Shown: positions 14,405 to 23,060 of the stretch, one piece after another
How the letters are laid out: each line of letters opens with the position of its first letter
Numbering within the stretch: the stretch's first letter is position 1
Assembly (NCBI GenBank): GCA_030144965.1
Contig: JAMPUU010000016.1
Location: 1-64,000 of the forward strand
DNA: 64,000 bases
Direction of reading: 5' to 3'
Source: Nitrospira sp. BO4
Lineage (GTDB): Bacteria; Nitrospirota; Nitrospiria; Nitrospirales; Nitrospiraceae
Translations under genes and position numbers: made by a program
The notes under the pieces: generated by a model
Told to the model about the DNA's origin: nothing
The model's database searches: none
The model's input: the letters and a program-made list of their open reading frames with translations, nothing else

Positions 14405-15430
14405 ATGAAAATGCCTCATCTTCATACCATTTCCGTAAGCATGCTCTGTTTCATCATTCCTATGGTGGCCAGCTGTGTAGAAATACGACCCGCGTCCCCG
14501 CCCATTGTCTCGAAACGTATCCAGATGCACATGGGCACTCTCGTTACAGTCACGGCTGTCGCTTCCGACAAAAACGTGGGCGATCGGGCCGTACAGGCCG
14601 CATTCGATGAAATCAAGCGGCTTGAACAGTTACTGAGCACCTGGCGTTCTGACAGTGAACTCTCGCAGGTGAATGCACAGGCGGGCCATCGGCCGGTGCA
14701 GGTGAGCCCTGATACATTCCAATTGGTGCTCAAAGCTCTGGATATCGCAGCGCTCACACATGGTGGGTTCAATATTGCTCTTGGCCCTGCGGTTGAAGCC
14801 TGGAGTGTGACCGAGGAGCAACGCATTCCTGGTGATAAGGAGTTGCAACAGCTGAAGCTGCTCGTCGATTGGACTAGTATTCAATTTGATAGAGAGCGAA
14901 GAACGATTTATCTGCCGCTTAAGGGGATGCGCATCGATGTCGGCGGGATTGGCAAGGGGTATGCGGCCGATCGGGCAGTGGAGGAGATGAAGCGGGTAGG
15001 GGCCAGGGGCGGCGTGGTTGCCTTATCAGGAGATATCAAAACCTTCGGCAGCTTGCCAGACGGAGGCGGGTTTTCGGTAGGGATCAGGCACCCACGTGAA
15101 GAAGGTACATTGATCGCCGTCATCGACTTAAAGGATGAAGCGATTTCAACGGCAGGTGATTACGAACGGTTCTTCGAACGGGATGGAGTCCGCTATCATC
15201 ACATCTTGGATCCACACACGTTGCAACCGGCACGTGCTTGTCAGAGCGTCACGGTCATTGCCAAGGAAGGCGTGATGGCCGATGGACTGGATACGGGGAT
15301 CTTTGTGTTGGGCCCTGAGCGAGGAATGGCTTTGGTGGAGCACTTACCGGACGTTGAAGCTATCATTATCGATGGTGAAGGAAGGGTGACCGTATCGTCT
15401 GGGCTTCAAGACAGGCTGCGTGCCCCATGA
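14405..15430 (+). CDS. apbE: FAD:protein FMN transferase (ApbE), lipoprotein form
   Basis: The ATG at 14405, preceded by AAGGACGAGG, gives 341 residues. A signal peptide with lipobox (MVASCVE) places it on the periplasmic side. Conserved ApbE features follow: MGTLVTVTA near the mature start, LSTWRSDSELSQVNA, FNIALGPAVEAW, IDVGGIGKGYAADRAV, ALSGDIKTFG (GGD-like nucleotide region), AISTAGDYERFF and HHILDPHTLQPA, then DGLDTGIFVLG. ApbE transfers FMN from FAD to a Thr or Ser in the [ST]GAT motif of target proteins; the obvious target is the FMN-binding protein at 10670-11341. Encoded away from Nqr or Rnf genes, it supports a dedicated extracytosolic flavoprotein system under probable iron control. 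Confidence 0.92.
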   Translation: MKMPHLHTISVSMLCFIIPMVASCVEIRPASPPIVSKRIQMHMGTLVTVTAVASDKNVGDRAVQAAFDEIKRLEQLLSTWRSDSELSQVNAQAGHRPVQVSPDTFQLVLKALDIAALTHGGFNIALGPAVEAWSVTEEQRIPGDKELQQLKLLVDWTSIQFDRERRTIYLPLKGMRIDVGGIGKGYAADRAVEEMKRVGARGGVVALSGDIKTFGSLPDGGGFSVGIRHPREEGTLIAVIDLKDEAISTAGDYERFFERDGVRYHHILDPHTLQPARACQSVTVIAKEGVMADGLDTGIFVLGPERGMALVEHLPDVEAIIIDGEGRVTVSSGLQDRLRAP

Positions 15431-15565
15431 AAAATGGGTCTATGTCCGCATAGGACAATAAAAGCATCCAACCGGTTGCTTGCAGAGACCGTAAACCTCC
15501 CCGAAGGCATGAGCCCCATCCATGATGGAAAGTGATTGAAATTTTATAGCGGCGCAGGTTCGTAC

Positions 15566-15593
15566 CGGGCAGCCACATGCTTGCGGCTGCCCG
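15566..15593 (-). terminator. Hairpin after the TonB-dependent receptor gene
   Basis: CGGGCAGCC and GGCTGCCCG make a nine-base-pair stem with a ten-base loop, 12 bases past the receptor stop and between two convergent genes. No T-run follows, so termination is likely but not certain. Confidence 0.5.
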
Positions 15594-15605
15594 ACGGTCC
15601 ATCCA

Positions 15606-18158
15606 TTAGAATGTCCAACGTGCTCCGGCTTGCCAGAGCGCCGGGAGGCCGGGGTAAATACCTCGGGTACGGTCCATGATGACGTCCTGTCCGAGCATAT
15701 TCTTCCCCGTGAAGAAAAAGGTCGTATTGATCCTCTTGACGTGTTGATTGACGGAGGCGTTGAGCATGCACCAACCCCGCACAATACCACGTTGTCCGTT
15801 TGGGGTCGGAATGACGGTATTGCGGTCGTCGGCGAATTGATCGCTGACGCATTGGGTTTCTACCCTGGCGTTAAACGCCCCGAGGCTGAAGGCTCGGTTG
15901 GCATAACCGATCCCGGCTGAGATCAAGTGTTCCGGAGAGTAGGGCAGGCGGTTTCCACTGGTATTGAAGATTGCCGATTCACCGGGCAGCAGGGCGGAAG
16001 CCGCGAGGGAGCTATTACGTATTCCTCTAAAGTCGGCTTGAGCGACCCAGGTGTAGTTGAGATCGAGGGTGATATCTTGATCGTCATTCCGTCCGGTCAC
16101 GGCGTCCAATATATCCAGCTGCGCGGCAACTTCGGCTCCACGATGTTGCGTTTTCCCGGCGCTGGTCAAGGTCGCGCCGGTGCCACCGGCAACGGATTGA
16201 GAAATAATTTGATTGTCGAAGTCCATCTGATACCCGGTAATTGAATATCCGAACCACGGCGTCAGGTTACCCCGCACCCCCAATTCATAGGTCCAGTTCA
16301 GTTCCGGTCCGAGGTCGACTACTTGTCCAGTGCCGGTAATGGCGTCTGAAATGAGTGGAGGTGACATGCCGCGATGGGCACCGAAAAAGATCGTGTTGTT
16401 CGTGAAGGGAGAGTAAGTCACGCCGACTCCCGGCAAAACTTCGGTGAAGTTGGTTTTTCCGTATGTTCCCTGGCCGCTGTTCGCCAGGCGATTTGTTTGA
16501 TCATAGCTGATGTGTTCGACGCGGAATCCCGGTGTCACCGTGAATGGGCCGAAGAACAACCGCTCTTGAGCAAAAAAAGCATAGGCGTTCGTCGTGCGGA
16601 AGTTATTTTCTCCCAAACAAGTGGTCCCAGGGGCAGGGACGACGCAGCTTGAAGGTAATCCTGTACCCGATAGGTTATTGAGCAGCTGCTTGCGGTCGGA
16701 TTGCTCGAAGGTATACCGAGCTCCAAAATCTGCCTCGCCTTTTATTCCCAACAATGAGTGCAGATAGTGGAATCGGGGTTCGATGCCCCAGACCCAATAT
16801 TCCCGCTCATTCGTAAAACGCCGGTTTGCCGGTACAACACTGAAGGAGTCTGCCGGGAGAGAGTTACCGTTTTGTATGCCGCCGACCGCAGCGCCGTTGG
16901 CGTTCACACCTTGCTGAGACTGCCGAGACCAGTCCCGTTGAATGTAATGCCCGAAAAAGTTGGTGGTCGAGGTCAAATTTGCCGAGAACATGTGGTTCAC
17001 CGCTACATGATAGCCGAGTCGCAGAAAGTCGAAGTGATCGTTCGTGAAGGGGGTCTGCCGCTCTCCGCCTCGGGTGGCCCAATCCGCCTGCGTGAGCCCC
17101 TGGTAGCCGATCCCCGAGTTCTCGCGATAGTAGTTAAACTTGGCTAGAATTTGTGTCCGATCACTCAATTCCTGGACTGTCTTAAGAGTCAAGTCATCCA
17201 CCCTGGCGCGGATGTTGGTAAATCGTGGCGTGTCGGTTTGATAGTGGGTGTAATCGACCAGGTAGCCGCCTCTTCCCCAGGTTCCTCCGTAATCGAAGTG
17301 CGTGTTCAAGTAGTTCAGATTGCCGCCCCAGACCTGAAAATGACCTTCTGGAGTCTTCGGAGGCATACGGGTAATGAGGTTAATGACACCTCCGATCGTT
17401 TGGGGGCCATAGAGCAATTGGCCGCTGCCTTTCAGGACTTCGATTCGGTCAAACCGGAAAATCGGCGGGAAATAATATGACGACGGATCGGCGTACGGCA
17501 TGAGCATGATTGGGACGCCGTCCTCCATGATGTGGACCTTTCGGCTACGGGTCGGATCTAGGCCACGGATACCGATGTTGGGCCTGATGCCTAAGCCGTC
17601 CTCGTCGCGCACATGAACGCCCGGCACCTCTCTCAAGGTTTCGTTGATCGTAAATCGGTGGTTGTTCTGGATGGACTCTGCCGTGATCACCTTCCCCGAA
17701 CCGGGGATATGGTCCAGGGCTGTCGGTGCAGTCCCGATAATTTCAGTCAATGGAATCTTCAGCGGCTTTTGATCCTCTATGGGTGGCTGTGGAAGCACTT
17801 CTTCAGCGAGAGCTTGGGCTGCTGGCGCACTTTCAATGGTAACGGAATCCGGTCCAACAACACGATAAGTCAGGCCTGTTCCAACAAGGAGTAGTCTCAG
17901 CGCGACTTCCGGGGAGTATTGGCCAACCACAGCAGCGGATTGTTGATCTTGAATAAGGTCCGTTCTCGCCAAATAACGGACGGCACTTTGGCTTCGAAAT
18001 GATTCGAGCGCCTGTGGAAGCGGTTGACGCGGTATATCGAAGGTCACAGCCTCAGGAGGCAACTCGACCGGGATCTCAGCAGCCGCCTTTGGGAGATTCC
18101 CCAATCCCAGAAATAATAATCCAACGAGAACGAAACATGACGCCTTGATTCGACCCAT
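15606..18158 (-). CDS. fecA: FecA-type TonB-dependent receptor with STN signalling domain
   Basis: The ATG at 18158 has AAGGAG six bases upstream; an in-frame start nine codons earlier has none. The 850-residue protein has a signal peptide (ending around KAAA), a secretin/TonB short N-terminal (STN) domain (FDIPRQPLPQALESFRSQS, LLLVGTGLTYRVV), a plug domain with IGIRGLDPTRSRKVHIMEDGV-like sequence, and a 22-strand barrel ending in GARWTF. The STN domain is the signalling module that contacts FecR in the periplasm, and the fecR-fecI pair lies just upstream, so ferric-chelate binding outside should activate its own transcription. The substrate is probably a ferric siderophore or ferric citrate; barrel sequence alone does not decide. 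The symbol marks the type, not a proven citrate specificity. Confidence 0.85.
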   Translation of the reverse strand: MGRIKASCFVLVGLLFLGLGNLPKAAAEIPVELPPEAVTFDIPRQPLPQALESFRSQSAVRYLARTDLIQDQQSAAVVGQYSPEVALRLLLVGTGLTYRVVGPDSVTIESAPAAQALAEEVLPQPPIEDQKPLKIPLTEIIGTAPTALDHIPGSGKVITAESIQNNHRFTINETLREVPGVHVRDEDGLGIRPNIGIRGLDPTRSRKVHIMEDGVPIMLMPYADPSSYYFPPIFRFDRIEVLKGSGQLLYGPQTIGGVINLITRMPPKTPEGHFQVWGGNLNYLNTHFDYGGTWGRGGYLVDYTHYQTDTPRFTNIRARVDDLTLKTVQELSDRTQILAKFNYYRENSGIGYQGLTQADWATRGGERQTPFTNDHFDFLRLGYHVAVNHMFSANLTSTTNFFGHYIQRDWSRQSQQGVNANGAAVGGIQNGNSLPADSFSVVPANRRFTNEREYWVWGIEPRFHYLHSLLGIKGEADFGARYTFEQSDRKQLLNNLSGTGLPSSCVVPAPGTTCLGENNFRTTNAYAFFAQERLFFGPFTVTPGFRVEHISYDQTNRLANSGQGTYGKTNFTEVLPGVGVTYSPFTNNTIFFGAHRGMSPPLISDAITGTGQVVDLGPELNWTYELGVRGNLTPWFGYSITGYQMDFDNQIISQSVAGGTGATLTSAGKTQHRGAEVAAQLDILDAVTGRNDDQDITLDLNYTWVAQADFRGIRNSSLAASALLPGESAIFNTSGNRLPYSPEHLISAGIGYANRAFSLGAFNARVETQCVSDQFADDRNTVIPTPNGQRGIVRGWCMLNASVNQHVKRINTTFFFTGKNMLGQDVIMDRTRGIYPGLPALWQAGARWTF

Positions 18159-18283
18159 GTGTATCTCCTTTTCCATCGTCGGCAATAGTGCAGGAGTGAG
18201 TTCTGTGAAGAAGGACGAAACGAAGGAGAGGAATTCCCTATTAGTTATGAATAATTTTTACAATCAATCTCAAAATGGACGGA

Positions 18284-18296
18284 TCTCATATTGAGA
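18284..18296 (-). promoter_or_regulatory. Inverted repeat upstream of the receptor gene
   Basis: TCTCA-tat-TGAGA is a perfect five-base inverted repeat in the 184-base gap between fecR and fecA. The gap should also hold the FecI-dependent promoter, which I cannot assign because its recognition sequence in this organism is unknown. Confidence 0.25.
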
Positions 18297-18342
18297 CCTG
18301 GACCTGCCGGTTCGATAGAAAATCTATATTATCAATGCGTTA

Positions 18343-19338
18343 TTAGGAAACTACGGTGAGGTATGAGGTAACTGGTGTCACTCGAAACGGATGGACACTT
18401 TTGAGCATTTTGAGAGACTGGTCGGGGTCGTTTAGGGAAACGCTGCCAGATAAGCGAAGGTCTCGTAATGAGGTAGTGGCGATCACAATCCGGCCGGGTC
18501 GATAGCGATTCAATTCCTCGACAATCATGCTCAGGGGCATGTCCGTGAATGAAAATTCACCTTTGCGCCAGGACGTAATCTTGAGCACATCCGCTGGTTC
18601 CGGTTCGTTCAGGATCTGATGCTCGTCATAGGTCATCCGGTAGCCCGCCGGTATGTCCCACGCATGATCATCGTGAAGCAGTCGAACGGCGCCCTCGATC
18701 ACCGTGACCGTCATGTTGTCCGCATGATGGTCAATGTTGAATGTCGTGCCGACCGCCCGTACAACCCATCCATCCACCGTGACTTCGAATGGTCGCGCGG
18801 CGTCAGGGGCGACCTCAAAAAGCGCTTCTCCTTGTGTGAGAGTCAAGGATCGACGGCGTTCAGATAGGTTCACTGAGAATGCCGAATGTGTATTCAAAAA
18901 GACGGTCGATCCGTCCGCGAGGGCGACGGATTTCTGCTCGCCGGTCGCAGTCTTATAGTCGCTCAACCAGACAGTGAGCGTGGACCAAAGTAACATAGTG
19001 GTGATAATGACGACAAACGTAGCGGCTATAGCGGGCCAGCGCAATCGAGTGGCCGATCCAAAGATCAGAGAGGACACACGGCGTGTAGCGAACCCGACTA
19101 GTGTCGATTCATGTTTCTCGCGTGTGACTTGGCCGGTCAATCCATCAAGGGCGTGCCAAAACCGCTCGGCATCCCGGAACTGTGCTTGGTGCATAGGACT
19201 TCGCGCATGCCAGGCTTCAAACTCTCGCTGTTCCTCGGCAGACATGAGGCCTGAATGGACGCGCAGAATCCATGTATTGGCTTCGTCCGATACGCACGAG
19301 TGCTTGTTGTGGTCTGAAGAGGTATGTTGCGTCGACAT
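18343..19338 (-). CDS. fecR: FecR-family anti-sigma regulator
   Basis: From the ATG at 19338 the protein has 331 residues, normal for FecR; the frame stays open upstream to a TTG that overlaps fecI, so the start is uncertain. The N-terminal cytoplasmic domain (ANTWILRVHSGLMSAEEQREFEAW, DUF4880-like) binds the sigma factor. A transmembrane helix (WPAIAATFVVIITTMLLW) follows, then the periplasmic FecR domain (TATGEQKSVALADGSTVFLNT, FEVAPDAARPFEVTV) and a C-terminal STN-like part (DMPLSMIVEELNRYRPGRI). It transmits the receptor signal to FecI across the inner membrane. Gene order FecI-FecR-FecA on one strand is canonical. Confidence 0.9.
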   Translation of the reverse strand: MSTQHTSSDHNKHSCVSDEANTWILRVHSGLMSAEEQREFEAWHARSPMHQAQFRDAERFWHALDGLTGQVTREKHESTLVGFATRRVSSLIFGSATRLRWPAIAATFVVIITTMLLWSTLTVWLSDYKTATGEQKSVALADGSTVFLNTHSAFSVNLSERRRSLTLTQGEALFEVAPDAARPFEVTVDGWVVRAVGTTFNIDHHADNMTVTVIEGAVRLLHDDHAWDIPAGYRMTYDEHQILNEPEPADVLKITSWRKGEFSFTDMPLSMIVEELNRYRPGRIVIATTSLRDLRLSGSVSLNDPDQSLKMLKSVHPFRVTPVTSYLTVVS

Positions 19339-19438
19339 ATCCGCTTGATCGTGTGACAACCAACCCGGTACATGGAAGGAACCCACACTATGATAGTCAG
19401 GAGTGTTGCGCCGACTCAATGGAAATCTTTCTGCTTCT

Positions 19439-20035
19439 TCACAACCGGCCATCGAAGGCTTCAAAACGGGCCCGGCAATAAGCGATGGCCTTGCTGAGAT
19501 GGTGCTCTACCGTCTTCACGGATATTTGTAATTCCCTGGCGATTTCCTCGTAGGTTTTATGCTCAAACTTGAACATGACGAATGCGGCGCGACGCCGAGC
19601 GGGTAGTTCGTCGATCGCCTTGAGCACGACAGCCAGGCGCCTTTTTGCGTCGACGGCCGCTTCGGCATCAGGAGTGGCGATCGGCACGGTCAGCGCTTTT
19701 TCCAGCGGTTCTGAACGAGGCATCGCGCGATCTTTCTTCCGCAGATAATCAATCGCGAGGTTTTTGGCAGTGGTGTAAAGAAAGCCTCGTGGGTCGCGGA
19801 TCGTCTCCGGCCTGGTCAGGGTAACGATACGCAAATAGAGTTCTTGAACCAAATCAGCCGCAGCCGAAGGACAACGTACTCTTCGCGTGAGAAAGTGCAG
19901 CAGCTCGGTGTGTTCGGTCTTGGCAAATTCCACAAGTGAGTCGAGACGGGATGCGCCCGTTGACGGGGTACCGGTGACAGCCGGGCAGGACAGGGGGAAA
20001 TGAGTCACCCCGATCTCATCACATGAATCAGACAT
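19439..20035 (-). CDS. fecI: FecI-type ECF sigma factor
   Basis: The protein has 198 residues. Region 2 is visible in LVQELYLRIVTLTRPETIRDP and FLYTTAKNLAIDYLRKKDR, and region 4 in LPARRRAAFVMFKFEHKTYEEIARELQISVKTVEHHLSKAIAYCR. This is the FecI-like (iron-starvation) group of extracytoplasmic-function sigma factors. It is followed by fecR and the STN-bearing receptor, making a complete cell-surface signalling set: receptor, anti-sigma, sigma. It probably drives the receptor gene and perhaps the TonB run upstream. In other bacteria fecI is itself repressed by Fur; I see no strong Fur box immediately before it, though the cluster is iron-related throughout. Confidence 0.9.
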   Translation of the reverse strand: MSDSCDEIGVTHFPLSCPAVTGTPSTGASRLDSLVEFAKTEHTELLHFLTRRVRCPSAAADLVQELYLRIVTLTRPETIRDPRGFLYTTAKNLAIDYLRKKDRAMPRSEPLEKALTVPIATPDAEAAVDAKRRLAVVLKAIDELPARRRAAFVMFKFEHKTYEEIARELQISVKTVEHHLSKAIAYCRARFEAFDGRL

Positions 20036-20089
20036 CGATCTCGCCTATCAAAGGGGGCCGCGATCTCAAAGGAACGCGTCGGTTGCACG

Positions 20090-21022
20090 TTACCGAAGGG
20101 AATAGCTGATCGGCATCAAGATCGCTACTTGCGGTTTCCCCAAGGGATGGTCCAGTTTTAGCGGAGAGGCCTTTTTCAGAGTTTCAATCGCGTCATTATC
20201 CAGAATCAACCGCCCGGAGCTTTCTTGCACGTTGACCATTAACACTTGACCATCGTCTCTGATGACGGCGCGGAGGACCACTCTGCCTTCCCAGCGATTC
20301 ATTCGAGCCATGACGGGGTAGTTCTTGAGCTCATTGATTCGCCCTTGCAATGCCCTCATCAGCCACCCATAGTCCGCCTTGGCTGCGGGCGCCGCCGTTA
20401 GGGGAGCTGCGGAAGTCACGATCTGTTCGGTCGCAGGCTGCTGGAGCTGCGCCGATGTCTCGCTTGCCGTCTCGATGGTGGGTCGTTGGACGACTGAATC
20501 GGTGATCAATTGGCTGGGGACCGGTGTCGCGGCCGGCGTCACGGGTTCATTGAAGGCTTCCTCGTTTACGGGAGCCGGTTCTTCGACGACCCTTTCCTGA
20601 GGTGTTACCGGCGTCTCAATTCGGCTGACTTCATGATATTCGACGGTGTTCGCAATAGCAGTAGAGGCGGTTTGATTGACCGGGGTAACCTCCTGGATGG
20701 TTTGAGTGGGCCCATGCTGAGCCGTCTGTGGCTGAATCTGCTTCGTTGTTGCCCCCACCGGTGTCGATCGGGATTTCATCGACTGTGGCTTCGGTGGAAG
20801 AGTCGGAATTGCCGGGGCGGGAGGATCCGCTGTTGGTTGGAAGCTCGGAGATTCTAACAGTGCCACGTTCCACTTGAATGAGTCGGGTTCAAGCGACGAT
20901 GTGAATACGGGCATCAGCGCGAGAGCGGCAGCGCCCATCAGCGCATGGAAAACTACAGAATACACCCAACCCTGACGTTGCAGGTGAGTCTGGTCCGGAT
21001 AGTGAGAGGAGAGCGAAGTCAC
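20090..21022 (-). CDS. tonB: TonB energy-transducing protein
   Basis: This 310-residue protein has an N-terminal transmembrane helix (VYSVVFHALMGAAALALM) carrying a His as in TonB, a long Pro/Thr/Gln/Glu-rich periplasmic linker, and a C-terminal TonB domain (YPVMARMNRWEGRVVLRAVI, VQESSGRLILDNDAIETLKKASP). It couples the proton gradient captured by ExbB-ExbD to the outer-membrane receptor. Its ATG overlaps the exbD stop by four bases, so exbB-exbD-tonB is one translationally linked unit. It is followed by fecI after 54 bases. Being next to the only TonB-dependent receptor in the window, it presumably serves that receptor. Confidence 0.9.
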   Translation of the reverse strand: MTSLSSHYPDQTHLQRQGWVYSVVFHALMGAAALALMPVFTSSLEPDSFKWNVALLESPSFQPTADPPAPAIPTLPPKPQSMKSRSTPVGATTKQIQPQTAQHGPTQTIQEVTPVNQTASTAIANTVEYHEVSRIETPVTPQERVVEEPAPVNEEAFNEPVTPAATPVPSQLITDSVVQRPTIETASETSAQLQQPATEQIVTSAAPLTAAPAAKADYGWLMRALQGRINELKNYPVMARMNRWEGRVVLRAVIRDDGQVLMVNVQESSGRLILDNDAIETLKKASPLKLDHPLGKPQVAILMPISYSLR

Positions 21023-21393
21023 GATTTCACTACTTCAAGACTGACTTGTCCAAAGCCGAGGCCTTTTAGTTCATCGACCACCTGGACGAACCGTTCCAGG
21101 ATCGTCACTTTGTCGGCACGGACGACCACCAGCGACTCCCTCGGTTGCCGCTCAAGCACCATTCGCAATCCATTTTCAGGAACGGCGGAATCGTTCAGAT
21201 ACATCTCTCCGCGCGAGGTTAACGTGATGACGAGCGGGACGTCTTTCCTATCGGAAGCTTCAGTCGCTTTGGCTAAATCGACAGGAATTTGGCCGGTACT
21301 GATGAACGTGGCCGTCGTCAACACGATCACCAGCAAGACCAGCATGACGTCAACCAAGGGGATGACGTTGATTTGGTTCAACTCCTCATCCAT
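21019..21393 (-). CDS. exbD: ExbD-type biopolymer transport protein
   Basis: The protein has 124 residues, the normal length for ExbD, with a short cytoplasmic N-terminus (MDEELNQINVIPLVDVMLVLL) leading into a single transmembrane helix. The Asp in PLVDVMLVLL is the proton-translocating residue of the ExbD/TolR family. The periplasmic domain follows with VITLTSRGEMYLNDS and ESLVVVRADKVT. It overlaps exbB by eight bases and tonB by four, so the three are co-translated. It works with ExbB as the stator-like proton channel that energises TonB. Confidence 0.92.
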   Translation of the reverse strand: MDEELNQINVIPLVDVMLVLLVIVLTTATFISTGQIPVDLAKATEASDRKDVPLVITLTSRGEMYLNDSAVPENGLRMVLERQPRESLVVVRADKVTILERFVQVVDELKGLGFGQVSLEVVKS

Positions 21394-21811
21394 GCTGCTG
21401 GGTTTTATAGAGGGTGATCAGTTCAGCGACGCGTCTCCGGAGGGCGTTGTTCATCACCACGCAGGGAATAGCCACTAGAAGCCCGACAGCCGTGGCCTTG
21501 AGTGCAAGGCTCAACCCGACCATGACGGAGCTGACGGCAATGGTTTTTGAAGTTCCCATGGTGTGGAAGGTCAGCATGATTCCGAGGACTGTTCCCAAAA
21601 GCCCGATATATGGCGCATTAGCTGCCACTGTTCCGATAATGACCAATCGCTTCGTCAGGGCCATTTCGAAAAGCTGCTGATTGGGGTAGAGAGAAGGGTC
21701 AATTCGCCGGTAAAACTGCCACCGTTCGACAGCCACGGCTACTGCCCATACACTGAGGATCAGCAGCAGGCCGATAACTCCGTAATCCACGATTTCTTTC
21801 AGCGCGTCCAA
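21386..21811 (-). CDS. exbB: ExbB-type TonB-system energizer (short form)
   Basis: This 141-residue protein starts at a TTG at 21811, with GGGGAGG nine bases upstream. It has three hydrophobic helices and the MotA/TolQ/ExbB signature around ANAPYIGLLGTVLGIMLTFHTMG and ALKATAVGLLVAIPCVVMNN. It is shorter than E. coli ExbB (about 244), lacking the N-terminal periplasmic extension, as is common for the short TonB-system energizers of many bacteria. It forms the proton channel with ExbD. The gene is separated from fbpC upstream by 79 bases, suggesting one long iron-uptake transcript from fbpA to tonB or an internal promoter that I cannot define. Confidence 0.9.
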   Translation of the reverse strand: MDALKEIVDYGVIGLLLILSVWAVAVAVERWQFYRRIDPSLYPNQQLFEMALTKRLVIIGTVAANAPYIGLLGTVLGIMLTFHTMGTSKTIAVSSVMVGLSLALKATAVGLLVAIPCVVMNNALRRRVAELITLYKTQQHG

Positions 21812-21890
21812 GACGACATGCCTCCCCTTCTTATCTTCTTGATAATGCTTCTCAATACCACTCGTTCTTCGACTCTGTCAATGGAAAAAT

Positions 21891-23054
21891 TCAGTCTGGT
21901 TCGGAATCCCCCGGGTGACTGATGTTGGGCGAGTGCGGGAGAGCGGCGGCATCAAACAGGACGGTATGCGTCGCCGACACCCGCACCTCAACCGGTGTCC
22001 CTTCCTGGTAGACACTGGTCGAGTCTTCGCTACTGTGGATAACTTGGCCGGAGGGGAGTCGGACGGTGTATAAATTTTCAGAGCCTCGGAACTGGCGACC
22101 CACGATCCGGGGACCCGCCGATTGGTCGGGGATCAGGTGAATGTCGTCCGGGCGAATCATGACCGCGACGGAGGTTCCTTCCGTCCGGTTGAGGGGATTA
22201 GGGAACTCTCCGAGTTCGGTATGGACCATGCCTTGTCGGATTTGCCCAGGAATAAAGTCGGCTTGTCCCACAAAGTCCGCGACGAATGGGGTAGCCGGCA
22301 TGTGATAGACAAGTTCGGGTGAATCGAGTTGTTCGAGGTATCCGTGATTCAGCACAGCGATGCGATCGGCCATTGCAAAGGCTTCCTCGTGATCGTGGGT
22401 CACTAATATCGTTGTGGTCTTCGTCCGATGGAGAAGCGCGTGAACCTCCTGCCGCATTCGGTCGGCCATGTCGGGATCCAAATTGCTGAATGGCTCGTCC
22501 AGGAGGAGTAAGACCGGGTTCTGTACCAATGCTCGCGAGAGGGCCACTCGTTGCTGTTGTCCTCCTGACAATTCATGCGGATAGCGACGTTCGAGCCCTT
22601 CGAGCCCCGTCAAACGAAGCATCTCTTGGATGCGCCCCGTCCGTTCGGCCCGCGAGAGGTGATGGAGTCCAAAGGCGATGTTGTCAGCCACACGCAGGTG
22701 AGGAAACAGCGCATATTCTTGGAAGACCATGCCGACTCGGCGTTCTTCGGTTGGAACGGTTTCGGAGGGAGATGAAACTGACCGGCCCGACAAAAAGATT
22801 TCTCCGGATCGCACCGGCTCAAATCCGGCGATGGCGCGCAATACGGTCGTCTTACCGCAACCTGACGGACCGAGCAAACAGAGGATTTCACCTTCTCGCG
22901 CCGAAAACGAGATACCCTGGATTGCTGGCCGGCGTGGGTCGTACGCGCAGGACACGGAACGGAGCTCCAAAATAGAAGACGTCGGTTGGTACAGATCGGC
23001 TTGCCCGTCACGCTGACCAGTCTCTTTCTGAGTCATGTGTGATGGTGAGTTCAT
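21891..23054 (-). CDS. fbpC: Ferric iron ABC transporter ATP-binding protein
   Basis: The protein has 387 residues. It contains Walker A GPSGCGKTT, Q-loop FQEYALFPHL, signature LSGGQQQRVALSRAL, Walker B LLLLDEPFSNLD and the H-loop TILVTHDHEEA. A C-terminal TOBE-like domain (VMIRPDDIHLIP) follows, as in the FbpC/PotA/MalK group. The match of gene order (binding protein, fused permease, ATPase) and the iron context identify FbpC, which powers Fe(III) import across the inner membrane. The ATG starts six bases after the permease stop. A second in-frame ATG lies six codons in. The N-terminal 25 residues before the nucleotide-binding domain are longer than usual. Confidence 0.9.
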   Translation of the reverse strand: MNSPSHMTQKETGQRDGQADLYQPTSSILELRSVSCAYDPRRPAIQGISFSAREGEILCLLGPSGCGKTTVLRAIAGFEPVRSGEIFLSGRSVSSPSETVPTEERRVGMVFQEYALFPHLRVADNIAFGLHHLSRAERTGRIQEMLRLTGLEGLERRYPHELSGGQQQRVALSRALVQNPVLLLLDEPFSNLDPDMADRMRQEVHALLHRTKTTTILVTHDHEEAFAMADRIAVLNHGYLEQLDSPELVYHMPATPFVADFVGQADFIPGQIRQGMVHTELGEFPNPLNRTEGTSVAVMIRPDDIHLIPDQSAGPRIVGRQFRGSENLYTVRLPSGQVIHSSEDSTSVYQEGTPVEVRVSATHTVLFDAAALPHSPNISHPGDSEPD

Positions 23055-23060
23055 CGTGTT

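Noticed and set aside
15455..15560. Possible cobalamin-type or other riboswitch between apbE and the receptor gene
   Set aside because: The region lies after two convergent stops, not upstream of a start, and no riboswitch core was recognised.
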